This document shows, piece by piece, positions 52,242 through 60,201 of a DNA stretch of 64,000 bases. The translations under genes were made by a program, and so were the position numbers. Below the pieces are notes generated by a model. The model was not told where the DNA came from and did not search any database. It was given only the letters and a program-made list of their open reading frames with translations. Positions within the stretch are counted from its first letter, which is position 1; each line of letters starts with the position of its first letter. Location: contig CAJTTU010000005.1 of assembly GCA_910579325.1 (NCBI GenBank), positions 10,842 to 74,841 of the forward strand. The letters are read 5' to 3'. The stretch is from an uncultured Lachnospiraceae bacterium (lineage in GTDB: Bacteria > Bacillota > Clostridia > Lachnospirales > Lachnospiraceae).

Positions 52242-53587
52242 AAACTTTCTACTCCGCCGCAATGGAGCTGATGATCCTTCTGCCCGGCATGCTGTGCGCA
52301 TTCCTGCCGGTAAAACAATACCTGCGGATACGCCCTGCCCGGCTGGCGGCACTGATGGTTCCGCTGCTTATTTTTCTGTCTCTTGCCGGCGCCGCGCTGC
52401 ACTGTGTTTTCTCTGTCGGAATGCCGTGGCTGTTTTTTCTCGCCGCGGCCATAGCCGGCACTGCCTATGTCCATGCCCTGACCGTCTCACGCTGGAAATC
52501 CGTCAGCGTCTTACTTGCCATATGCGCTACCTTTTCCTGTATGGGCAATGTGGCCGTAGCCCTCAATGATATCGTCAGCCCCGGAACTCCCATATCTCCC
52601 CTGTCGCCCGCCGCCGCCACAATCTGGTTTCTGATGTGCTGCGGGTTCGTCGCGGCCGTCTGGCATCCCTCCACCCATGCCTCCAGGCAGCTTCTTGAGG
52701 AAGAAGCCTTTGCGCAGACATGGTATGTATTCTGGATCCTGCCGATTCTGTTTATCGGGCTGAACCTTTTCCTGGTTCCCATCGATCCGGATATTTTAAA
52801 TCAGGGCCGGATCAGAATGCTGTATATCCTGATCAGTTTTTGCCTGCTGTTTCTGCTTCTTTTGTTCTACGGGCTCTTTTACCTGATCGCATCCGCCCTG
52901 AACCGCAATGACCGGCTCCGTCAGGAAAACCAGTTTCTCTCCATACAGCAGGCGCGGTATGACAGCCTGCGGGCCGCCATCGCGCAGACCCGGCAGGCAC
53001 GCCACGACATGCGCCACCATTTCACCATTCTGCAAAATCTTGCCGGACAGAAAGAATGGGAACGCCTCGAACAATACCTTGCCGATGCGCAAAACAGTCT
53101 GCCGGACACGGAGCTTGACCTGTGCGACAATCCGGCCGCCGACAGTGTGGCCAGCCATTACGGACTGCGTTTTAAGGAACAGGGCATTCCTTTTACATTT
53201 GAGCTTGACCTGCCCGCAGTTCTTCCCGTACCGGAGATGGACCTCTGTCTCGTCATGTCCAATCTGCTGGAAAACGCGCTGGAAGCAAGCCAGAGAACCA
53301 ATCCCTCAAAACGTCGGATCGGCATGCGGGCTCATCCCCATTCCGGCCATATGCTGCTGTTGTCCGTGGAAAATACCTTTGACGGAGAGATTCGAGAGAG
53401 CAACGGTATCCTGCAATCCTCCAAACGCCGCGGAGACGGCACAGGCCTTCAGTCCGTCCGGCATATCGCGGAGAAAACCGGCGGATACTGCCGGTTTTAT
53501 TACGAAGACGGCGTATTCCGCGCCAATGTAATCCTAAGAGCCGAAGGACACGCCGGCAGAAAGGAAAATCATGACTCTGAACTTTAA
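52238..53587 (+). CDS. GHKL sensor histidine kinase (AgrC type)
   Basis: 449 residues. Six membrane helices occupy about residues 7-225, as in AgrC/ComD-type peptide sensors. The dimerisation region has the phosphorylation site RQARHDMRHHFTIL (His near 255 or 259). The ATPase domain contains the N box VMSNLLENALEAS near residue 345, and a GTGLQSVRHI G2 box near 405. It overlaps the regulator start-stop in an ATGA arrangement. No agrB- or agrD-like gene is nearby, so the ligand is unknown. A rho-independent terminator overlaps its stop codon. Confidence 0.92.
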   Translation: MKTFYSAAMELMILLPGMLCAFLPVKQYLRIRPARLAALMVPLLIFLSLAGAALHCVFSVGMPWLFFLAAAIAGTAYVHALTVSRWKSVSVLLAICATFSCMGNVAVALNDIVSPGTPISPLSPAAATIWFLMCCGFVAAVWHPSTHASRQLLEEEAFAQTWYVFWILPILFIGLNLFLVPIDPDILNQGRIRMLYILISFCLLFLLLLFYGLFYLIASALNRNDRLRQENQFLSIQQARYDSLRAAIAQTRQARHDMRHHFTILQNLAGQKEWERLEQYLADAQNSLPDTELDLCDNPAADSVASHYGLRFKEQGIPFTFELDLPAVLPVPEMDLCLVMSNLLENALEASQRTNPSKRRIGMRAHPHSGHMLLLSVENTFDGEIRESNGILQSSKRRGDGTGLQSVRHIAEKTGGYCRFYYEDGVFRANVILRAEGHAGRKENHDSEL

Positions 53588-53625
53588 AGCGGCCCTGGGG
53601 GTTCAGCCCGGGCCGCTTTTCTTTT
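53586..53625 (+). terminator. Rho-independent terminator of the LytTR system
   Basis: Perfect 10-bp stem AAAGCGGCCC/GGGCCGCTTT, 14-base loop, followed by TCTTTT. The stem begins within the kinase stop codon. Confidence 0.9.
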
Positions 53626-53626
53626 A

Positions 53627-53815
53627 TCCGATAACTATTTCGTATCGTTATGAGTACTTAGCCCCTGTCTTTTAGGGGCTTACGTGCGATGCATCCTAAA
53701 CCGACAAAATGTGTCATTGCGAAGCATACCTTTAGGTACTGGCATATTTTGCCGGATACTTTGTGTTAATCAACGGGCGTTCTTTATCCGCTTACTACTT
53801 CGTATAATTATCAAA
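53627..53815 (-). repeat. Composite intergenic repeat with covarying hairpins
   Basis: Holds TTAGCCCCT-GTCTTTT-AGGGGCTTA at 53658-53682, the shared block ACGTGCGATGCAT (53682-53694), the CCGACAAAA...GCATAC module (53701-53729), and a diverged copy of the TCCGCTTACTA block (53788-53800). The block ATCCG..ACTA.TTCGTAT occurs in both end regions as a direct repeat, and the right end encodes the last codons of the CofE-like gene. Confidence 0.7.
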
Positions 53816-54994
53816 ATACCCCTGCACCAGAATAATCGGCGTTCCTTTATCGCCGCTTCCCGATGTCAGGTCTGCCAGTGAACCGATCAGGTCCGTCAGC
53901 CTTCTGGGGGTCGTTCCCTGAGTCACCATGGTTCCTACCAGGCTGGCCGCTTTCTCGTCCTTGTCCTTGATATACCCTTTGATGGCCTCTTTCAGCTGGT
54001 CCCCCGACAGGCTTGCAAAATCATTGTCCGCCAGATATTTCAGCTTCACCTCATTGGGCGTTCCCTCCAGGCCTGCCGTATAGGCGGGAGATACGACAGG
54101 GTCCGCCAGCTCCCAGATTTTCCCCACGGGGTCCTTAAACGCGCCGTCGCCGTAGATCATCACCTCAATCTGCTTCCCTGTTTTCTCCTTCAGCATGGAC
54201 TGAATCCGGTCCACCATTTCCTGGCAGTGGATCGGGAACAGCTTAACGCTGTTTTCCGTGGCCTTATTGGACCCCAGCAGGCCATAGCGGTCATTGTAAC
54301 CGCCGCCGTCGATGCTCTCCGTCATAATCTCGTCCAGCCCGTAAACCTTTTTTGCGCCCTTAGCTTTCAGAAGCCGTTTGGTTCTCTGGCGGGTATGGAT
54401 GTCGCAATGGAGCACACTGGTAGTATAATTCAGGATCGTTCTCGGGTCATTGGCGAAAATAATCTCCACCTCTGCGCCCGCCTCCTGAATCAGCTGCTTA
54501 TAATAAGCCACATAATCCACGCCGGTAAACACATGCTTTTCATAGCCGAACAGTTGCCGGTACTGCTCTTCGGTCAGCACGTCGCTCCATGGATTCACGT
54601 TTTTCTCATCCATTTTATCCAGGTCGATCAGATGGTTCCCCACCTCGTCGGAAGGGTAGCTTAACATCAGCACAATCTTTTTACAGCCCATGGCAATGCC
54701 CCGCAGGCAGATGGCGAACCGGTTCCGGCTCAAGATCGGGAAAATCACGCCCACCGTATCATCGCCGAACTTGCCCTTTACATCCTTCGCGATCTGCTCC
54801 ACCGTGGCATAATTCCCCTGTGCCCTGGCCACCACGGCCTCCGTCACGGCCACCACATCTCTGTCATGCAGGGAAAACCCCTCGCCTTCTGCCGCCGCCA
54901 GCACGGAATCCACCACAATCTGAGCCAGGTCGTCCCCCTGCCTGATAATCGGCGCCCGCACACCTCTGGAAACAGTTCCCACCATTCGTTCCAT
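53795..54994 (-). CDS. CofE-like coenzyme F420-0:L-glutamate ligase-domain protein
   Basis: 399 residues. The N-terminal 150 residues resemble the F420-0:gamma-glutamyl ligase domain: RAPIIRQGDDLAQIVVDSV near residue 12, VAVTEAVVARAQG near 47, and a FPILSRNRF segment near residue 85. Later motifs include VMIYGDGAFKDPVGKIWELADP near residue 280. True CofE adds glutamates to cofactor F420. Lachnospiraceae are not known to make F420, so the substrate is probably different. GGAGG lies 7 bases before the ATG at 54994. Single leftward gene whose last codons lie inside a dispersed repeat. Confidence 0.78.
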   Translation of the reverse strand: MERMVGTVSRGVRAPIIRQGDDLAQIVVDSVLAAAEGEGFSLHDRDVVAVTEAVVARAQGNYATVEQIAKDVKGKFGDDTVGVIFPILSRNRFAICLRGIAMGCKKIVLMLSYPSDEVGNHLIDLDKMDEKNVNPWSDVLTEEQYRQLFGYEKHVFTGVDYVAYYKQLIQEAGAEVEIIFANDPRTILNYTTSVLHCDIHTRQRTKRLLKAKGAKKVYGLDEIMTESIDGGGYNDRYGLLGSNKATENSVKLFPIHCQEMVDRIQSMLKEKTGKQIEVMIYGDGAFKDPVGKIWELADPVVSPAYTAGLEGTPNEVKLKYLADNDFASLSGDQLKEAIKGYIKDKDEKAASLVGTMVTQGTTPRRLTDLIGSLADLTSGSGDKGTPIILVQGYFDNYTK

Positions 54995-55043
54995 CCTTTA
55001 TCCTCCATTCTATTACAACAGTTGACAATTCCTGTTGTTTATC

Positions 55044-55244
55044 TTAAACTAGTATCGTACATGGTTCAACACCCTCAAACAGATCCGCGATTTTATCATT
55101 CCATTTATCGAAATCTTCAGATTCCTCTATCAGACCTTTTCCTACCCCAATTCTTTTTGAGACGTCTATTGTTTCAGCCGACGGTTGTGTCGTGTCAATC
55201 ACGGCATCATATCCTTTCAATAAAACCATAATCACAAATCCCAC
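55044..55244 (-). CDS. Small antitoxin-like protein, uncertain
   Basis: 66 residues from a GTG at 55244, or 61 from the ATG at 55229. The C-terminus has an IGVGKGLI then DFDKWNDKIADLF pattern similar to the tails of Phd/YefM- or AbrB-type antitoxins in Firmicutes, which wrap a toxin. No toxin gene is adjacent. The ribosome binding site is weak (AGAAGAAG). It may be a remnant of a toxin-antitoxin pair or an orphan. Confidence 0.45.
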   Translation of the reverse strand: MGFVIMVLLKGYDAVIDTTQPSAETIDVSKRIGVGKGLIEESEDFDKWNDKIADLFEGVEPCTILV

Positions 55245-55307
55245 TTCTTCTATTGTAATGGATTTACCGTCTTTTTTAAATACCTATTTTAAATTTCTGT
55301 CATTTTT

Positions 55308-56984
55308 TTATCCTTCCGGCACCCGCCCCAAAAACCGGACATCTTTCCCGTCCGGTGACATACGGTAAAAGGGATGGGCGCTGTCTCCCCGGTATATCTC
55401 AATCACCATTTCATCCCTGCCAAATTCACAGGACATGGAAAGATAAGGCGGATTCTCCCGTTCTTCCTCATTCAGCATCCAGCCAAATACCATCTGACGG
55501 TTTTTTCCGTCCAAATCCATACGGTACAGATCCTGGCCGATTACCTGATCCTCTTTTTTCTCACCGCTCTTTTCCTTATCGCTTCCGGCCGAATTTTTCC
55601 CTCCCCCGGTCTCCGGCTCGTTTACCGGCTCCATTTCCGTCCATCCCTTCTCTGCGATATCCGACTCTCTGACCTCCGCAACATAATAGATTTTTCCCTG
55701 ATACAGCCCTGCCACGTCCCCAAAATGCTCCTGATCTGCCCCAGTCAGCACCGACAGCTTTTTCCCATCCATCTGATATAATGCAATATAGTACTGTCCG
55801 CTGTCCTCATCAAAGAAATGATATAACAGATTATTTTCATCCTGGTCGTCAAACAGAGAACACTCCTCCGGCAGCTCCACCTGATCATCAGACAGTTCCA
55901 CATCCTCCGCCAGTTCGATCACATCCACCGGCTTCTCCTCCATCCGGTCCGGCGCCAGCCACCACCGCATGCCGGCCTGCTTTAACGTGGGAGGCGCTTC
56001 CAGAGCAATCTCATAAGTCAAATCAAAGGGCTGCTCCTCACTGTCCATATCCTCCGTTTCCATCCGCTCCCATACCTTCTCCATATCCGAAAATTCATCG
56101 CTTCGCCTTTGCTGAAGCCCGATTCCCCTGTCGTAGTCATACCTGGACGCATGGGTCACATACCAGCCATATCCGTAACTGCTTTCATCCAATGTCAGAT
56201 ACCAGACGCCATCCCGCCAGGTAAAGGTGCGGGCTTCCGACCACCTCCAGGCGCTGCCGCCATAGCTGTGAATCGTGAAGGAGCTGCCCTCCGCCGTCAA
56301 AGGCTCGTAAGGGTCTCCGAACACACCGCCTTCACTTCTTGCCCGGATCAGATTGATATCCTGAAAGTCCAGCCGGAACTTTCCGTCCTTCCCGCCATAT
56401 ACGGCAAATAAAATCCGGGGCGACAGACGGTAAAACACCCCATCCTCCGATTCTTCAACATATTCCAGCACTGACACAAAATCCATGCTTCCATCGCCGT
56501 TATAATCAAAAGAAACCGAATCCTTCATCTCCCAGCCCTGAGGAATAAACGCCTCCAAAGAGTCGCCGGTTTCAGGAAGAGCAGGAGCCGAAACCACTTT
56601 CTCCGACAGCTCTTCTGACGATGCCTCAGCCCCGTCCGGCAAATCCGATGCCCCGTCAGTATTGTTCCCGGTTTCTGCCATGCCATTGTCTGACTCTGAC
56701 ATATCGCTATTTTTTTCTATATCACTGTTTTTCTCTTTTTCAATGTTTTTCTCAGTTTTACCGTCTTTCTCTATTTCATTGTCTTTCTCTATTGCACTGT
56801 CTTTCTCTGTTTCACCACTTTCCGCCCTTTCGACATCTTTCACCGTTTCGCCATCTCCTGCCATATCACTACTTTTCGCAGTATTACTGACTTCCGTAGA
56901 TAATCCGCTGTTCTGCAGCATCCCGCAATAAGCCAGAACGATACAGGCCAGAACCGGCAGCAGAAAAATCGTTCTTTTCTTCAT
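55308..56984 (-). CDS. Secreted, acidic surface protein with EF-hand-like motif
   Basis: 558 residues. The N-terminus is a signal peptide (hydrophobic about 6-19) ending LAYCG; the Cys suggests a lipoprotein, though Tyr at -1 is unusual for a lipobox. A charged, low-complexity stretch follows (about 35-130) made of repeated EKD/EKN blocks. Next is a domain with DYNGDGSMDF (near residue 163), a calcium-loop of the FG-GAP or dockerin type, then a C-terminal region (about 355-558) with strand-turn pattern resembling DUF5050/propeller proteins. No family recognised for the whole. Single leftward gene downstream of the AbiL-like pair. Confidence 0.7.
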   Translation of the reverse strand: MKKRTIFLLPVLACIVLAYCGMLQNSGLSTEVSNTAKSSDMAGDGETVKDVERAESGETEKDSAIEKDNEIEKDGKTEKNIEKEKNSDIEKNSDMSESDNGMAETGNNTDGASDLPDGAEASSEELSEKVVSAPALPETGDSLEAFIPQGWEMKDSVSFDYNGDGSMDFVSVLEYVEESEDGVFYRLSPRILFAVYGGKDGKFRLDFQDINLIRARSEGGVFGDPYEPLTAEGSSFTIHSYGGSAWRWSEARTFTWRDGVWYLTLDESSYGYGWYVTHASRYDYDRGIGLQQRRSDEFSDMEKVWERMETEDMDSEEQPFDLTYEIALEAPPTLKQAGMRWWLAPDRMEEKPVDVIELAEDVELSDDQVELPEECSLFDDQDENNLLYHFFDEDSGQYYIALYQMDGKKLSVLTGADQEHFGDVAGLYQGKIYYVAEVRESDIAEKGWTEMEPVNEPETGGGKNSAGSDKEKSGEKKEDQVIGQDLYRMDLDGKNRQMVFGWMLNEEERENPPYLSMSCEFGRDEMVIEIYRGDSAHPFYRMSPDGKDVRFLGRVPEG

Positions 56985-57023
56985 AAGCTTTCCTTTTTAA
57001 TATGTAGTTTTGCCCTTTTTCTT

Positions 57024-57821
57024 TCAGCGCTTGTCCTTAATATCCAAAGGCAGCATATCTACAATTTTATTTAAAAGTATATATACCGTAGTCGCAAAAT
57101 ATTTCGGACACATGTCCGCCTTGTTTAAATGCAGCGTTTCAGCTCTGGAAATAGCGGTTTTGACTTTTTCCACGTCATAATCAGAAGGTTTAATATGTTT
57201 TTTATCCTTTAAAGAAACGCCTAAGTCTCGAAGACGTGTCCGGAAATGATCTGTTTTTTCATATGCATGCGTGTCCGTAACCGCATAACTTTTATCCGTA
57301 TCATTTGGCTGATCATGGTGCAGCAACAGCCAGATTTCAAAAAATGGATTGCTGACAGCATATCCATAATTTTTCGCCTGGCACATGGCTATCGCTTCAT
57401 CCCATTCATCATGCCAGGTCTTGTTATCATCCGGACTGACTATTTCATCCGACCAGTTTTGATCAACATCGGTAACGATCCAAAATTCATCCTCCGGATA
57501 CTGAGAAAACTGATAGATATCATCTTTTTCTTCTTTAAACCGATCGATTCGTTCCACCAGCTGTTTAGGACGTGCCTTACTAAGTAATTTTATCTGATCC
57601 GGCGTCCTGCGTTTCGGAACGGTATGAACGGCATCCTCAGCCACCGAGATAAACTGTATTTTAGTCCCGATCTCGCTAAACAATTCAGAAATCCTATCGA
57701 AGTATTCTTCTTCCGTAACACTGCCTTCCAAAGACAAAAAGATAATCTTGCTTGTAACCGGTCTTTCGGTTCGATACGGATTTTGATAATTTAATGGAAT
57801 ACGGCTCATAACAAGCGGCAT
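57024..57821 (-). CDS. RloB-family protein (AbiLii-like), Toprim-type nuclease subunit
   Basis: 265 residues. RloB motifs are in order: SLEGSVTEEEYF (catalytic-type Glu32 and nearby Glu37/38), WIVTDVDQNW with Asp118 and Asp120, and SNPFFEIWLLLHHD at about residues 157-170. The Glu...Asp-x-Asp arrangement resembles Toprim metal-binding sites. RloB is the second component of AbiL-type abortive-infection systems and also occurs in restriction-modification loci. The ATG shares one base with the stop codon of the upstream ATPase gene (TAATG), so translation is coupled. The pair looks AT-richer than its neighbours, suggesting acquisition. Confidence 0.88.
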   Translation of the reverse strand: MPLVMSRIPLNYQNPYRTERPVTSKIIFLSLEGSVTEEEYFDRISELFSEIGTKIQFISVAEDAVHTVPKRRTPDQIKLLSKARPKQLVERIDRFKEEKDDIYQFSQYPEDEFWIVTDVDQNWSDEIVSPDDNKTWHDEWDEAIAMCQAKNYGYAVSNPFFEIWLLLHHDQPNDTDKSYAVTDTHAYEKTDHFRTRLRDLGVSLKDKKHIKPSDYDVEKVKTAISRAETLHLNKADMCPKYFATTVYILLNKIVDMLPLDIKDKR

Positions 57822-59155
57822 TATAAATCCCTCCTGATCCTTGGAACAGCGCCAAACCTTCCGCTTAAATACGCTTTCAGCGTGTCCTGCCCTTTTTGCA
57901 GATTAAAGTCTGACAGAGGACGCAGACGCGACTCCCCCAGGCTGTTTTTTTCAATAAACCAGATTTCCTCCTGTCTGAAATCATTTGTATTAATCAGATT
58001 TACATCGTGCGCGGTAAAAATAATCTGATTATAAGTGTTTTCACAGCAATGAATGAATTCGTTTAACAAATACTGAGAAAGTTTTGTATGAAGACTGCGG
58101 TCAATTTCGTCTACAAAATAAATCGCATGGTTATTTTCTCTCATCGCAAACAGCATCGGAAGCAAATCCAGCAAACGCTGTGTTCCGTCAGACTCTTCAT
58201 CTATATTGAACTGAACTGTTTTTCCATTCAGTTTATGCGAAAATTTAAGCTGGACAAGCGTCGTCCGCTTTTTCTTACTTTCGGCAAAAATGAAATATTT
58301 CCCGGCGAAACTTACAATGCCATTTTGTATTTCTTCAATGTCTTCGATCATTTCCTGCGGCATTTGCAGTTTTTCCGCAAAATCATGAAAATCAATTTCC
58401 TCACTTGCGACAGAAACGTCAAAAACACCCGTATCCATTTTACGAAGCATCTCACCGATGTAATCCTGCAGCGCAGTATCATCTTTCATACGAACAGGCA
58501 ACGCTCTGACCTTCGTTTCCGGAAAAATAATCTGTAAATTTTTAAACCATTCCACAATCCTTTCTGCTTTTTTCATTCCATTATCATATAACTTATAAAG
58601 AAAGAGCTGATTTTTCTGATTTTCTCTGATGCTTTCTTTCAAAACCTCGGCTAATGCTCTTTCTTTGGAATTTTTACGGGCAAATTTTGACTCTATGTCT
58701 ATTTCCGTTTTCGCCAATTCATCTGTAACACGGGTAAATAAGGGCGCAAACCCCGCTTCTGTTAATTGCATCAGCCATTCTTCATGAATCTGGCGGCAAT
58801 CCAGGGAAAAACCATATTCGTAGACATTTCCGTCCAGATAAAAAACAAACTGGAAAGTAGAAATTCCCCCTAACTTTTCATTTTCTCCTTTGAACTGATC
58901 AATTTTAATGCCCTTTCCGCTTTTTTGACCGTCAACAATAAAATCTCTGGCAAAATTCACCGATTCAATAAAGGAAGATTTACCAGACGCATTCGGCCCG
59001 AAAAAACCGCCTCTGCGTAACACCTTCCATACGCCGCTTTTTGTAGACACAGATTTTAGAAAACGTTCGTCCATAGTTGATCGAACCGGAAACATACTGA
59101 ATTCAACCGGAGGCCCGATGGACTTAAAATTACTAACGACATATTGCAAAAGCAT
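57821..59155 (-). CDS. RloA/AbiLi-like AAA ATPase
   Basis: 444 residues from the ATG at 59155, behind AGGGAGAG; a GTG 18 bases upstream is less likely. It begins with a VVSNFKSIG segment of the COG1106/AAA_15 group. Walker A is GPNASGKSS (residues 53-61). Walker B is YFVDEIDRSLH at about residue 346, followed by the TAHD switch near 381. The ABC-type ATPase core and long middle region match ATPases that partner with RloB or OLD-type nucleases in phage defence. It is the upstream gene of a two-gene operon; no restriction-modification genes flank it. Confidence 0.9.
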   Translation of the reverse strand: MLLQYVVSNFKSIGPPVEFSMFPVRSTMDERFLKSVSTKSGVWKVLRRGGFFGPNASGKSSFIESVNFARDFIVDGQKSGKGIKIDQFKGENEKLGGISTFQFVFYLDGNVYEYGFSLDCRQIHEEWLMQLTEAGFAPLFTRVTDELAKTEIDIESKFARKNSKERALAEVLKESIRENQKNQLFLYKLYDNGMKKAERIVEWFKNLQIIFPETKVRALPVRMKDDTALQDYIGEMLRKMDTGVFDVSVASEEIDFHDFAEKLQMPQEMIEDIEEIQNGIVSFAGKYFIFAESKKKRTTLVQLKFSHKLNGKTVQFNIDEESDGTQRLLDLLPMLFAMRENNHAIYFVDEIDRSLHTKLSQYLLNEFIHCCENTYNQIIFTAHDVNLINTNDFRQEEIWFIEKNSLGESRLRPLSDFNLQKGQDTLKAYLSGRFGAVPRIRRDL

Positions 59156-59348
59156 AACGACTCTCCCTCTCACTTAACGGTTATGCGTGACCCAAATCAC
59201 TCCGGATTCAAGCTGTAAACAGACTGCTCTTTTTCATTCAGATTTATCAATAAAACACAGCCATTTCTAATGCAAATTCAGATATATTATATTTCGAAAT
59301 ATAAAAATATACAAGAACTAATATTTTTCTCTGCATATAACCACATAA

Positions 59349-59379
59349 CAGGCGAACCGGAAAATCCGATTCGCCTGCC
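59349..59379 (-). terminator. Hairpin downstream of the NAT gene
   Basis: CAGGCGAA/TTCGCCTG stem with extra CCGG/TCGG pairing and a short A/T loop, 14 bases beyond the NAT stop codon. No T tract. The remainder of 59156-59392 is AT-rich with no gene seen and should hold the AbiL-like promoter. Confidence 0.5.
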
Positions 59380-59392
59380 CGTAAAAACAATA

Positions 59393-60187
59393 TTAAGAAA
59401 TATGTCTGCAAATAAACTGATTCATCTCATCCGTCAGCATGATACCAAAATATTCCTCCAGGATATTCTGTAAATTGTCCTCACAGAGAAGACATTCCCT
59501 CACGCCGTCTTTTTCCTCGATCCGGAAAACGGTATCCCGTATCGTGTATCTCCCCTCTTTCGTAGGCAGGGTACACATCATCCGGTTCACAAAAGGAGAG
59601 GTGGGACAGGTAGAGGTATAGTAGTTGGACATCTCGAAATCACTTTCCTCCGCAGTCTCAAGGCGGAATGCCACCGCTTTTCTGAACTGTCTTTCCGCTT
59701 TCCGCTCCACCACATATCCAAGCTCATCGTCCTCCACAATGCGGAACACTCTGCCGAACTGTTCCTGCTCCTCACCGACCCGGAACAGAAGGGGCGCAAT
59801 CCAGCCGTTTCCGCCCAGACCCACATCTGCGATCCACAGTTTGCCTTCCAGGGAAACCTTGATCAGCCGGTGCGTAAGCGGCAGTTTTACTCCCTCCCCG
59901 GAAAAGGGTCTGCAGAAAATCGGCGCCGCCTCGTATCCCAGCTTTTGCAAAAGAGCCTGAAACAATAGATTCAGTTCAAAGCAATAACCGCCCCGTTTCC
60001 CCAGAATTACTTTTTCAAATATGCGATCCAAATCCAGCGAAACCGGAACGCGGCAGAACGGATTAAAATCTTCAAACGGAATGGCAAAGCTGTGACGGCA
60101 GTGAAGCCGGATCAGCATGTCCTCCCTCGCCTCTCCCGCAAGCATCTCAAAACCTATCCTCTGAAAATATCTGTCTATATCAAACAA
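59393..60187 (-). CDS. Arylamine N-acetyltransferase
   Basis: 264 residues. The catalytic triad is visible: Cys in KRGGYCFELN near residue 69, His in LTHRLIKV near 107, and Asp in WIADVGLGGNG near residue 122. It begins with the family pattern YFQRIGF and a HSFAIPFEDFN segment. NATs transfer acetyl from acetyl-CoA to arylamines and hydrazines; gut members may act on drugs and aromatic amines. It is 14 bases downstream of the UroD-family gene, so the two are co-transcribed. The physiological substrate is unknown. Confidence 0.93.
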   Translation of the reverse strand: MFDIDRYFQRIGFEMLAGEAREDMLIRLHCRHSFAIPFEDFNPFCRVPVSLDLDRIFEKVILGKRGGYCFELNLLFQALLQKLGYEAAPIFCRPFSGEGVKLPLTHRLIKVSLEGKLWIADVGLGGNGWIAPLLFRVGEEQEQFGRVFRIVEDDELGYVVERKAERQFRKAVAFRLETAEESDFEMSNYYTSTCPTSPFVNRMMCTLPTKEGRYTIRDTVFRIEEKDGVRECLLCEDNLQNILEEYFGIMLTDEMNQFICRHIS

Positions 60188-60201
60188 GGCAGCACCTCCT
60201 G

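Noticed and set aside
51465..53587. A complete agr quorum-sensing locus
   Set aside because: Regulator and kinase are present, but no agrB processing protease or agrD peptide gene was found on either side.
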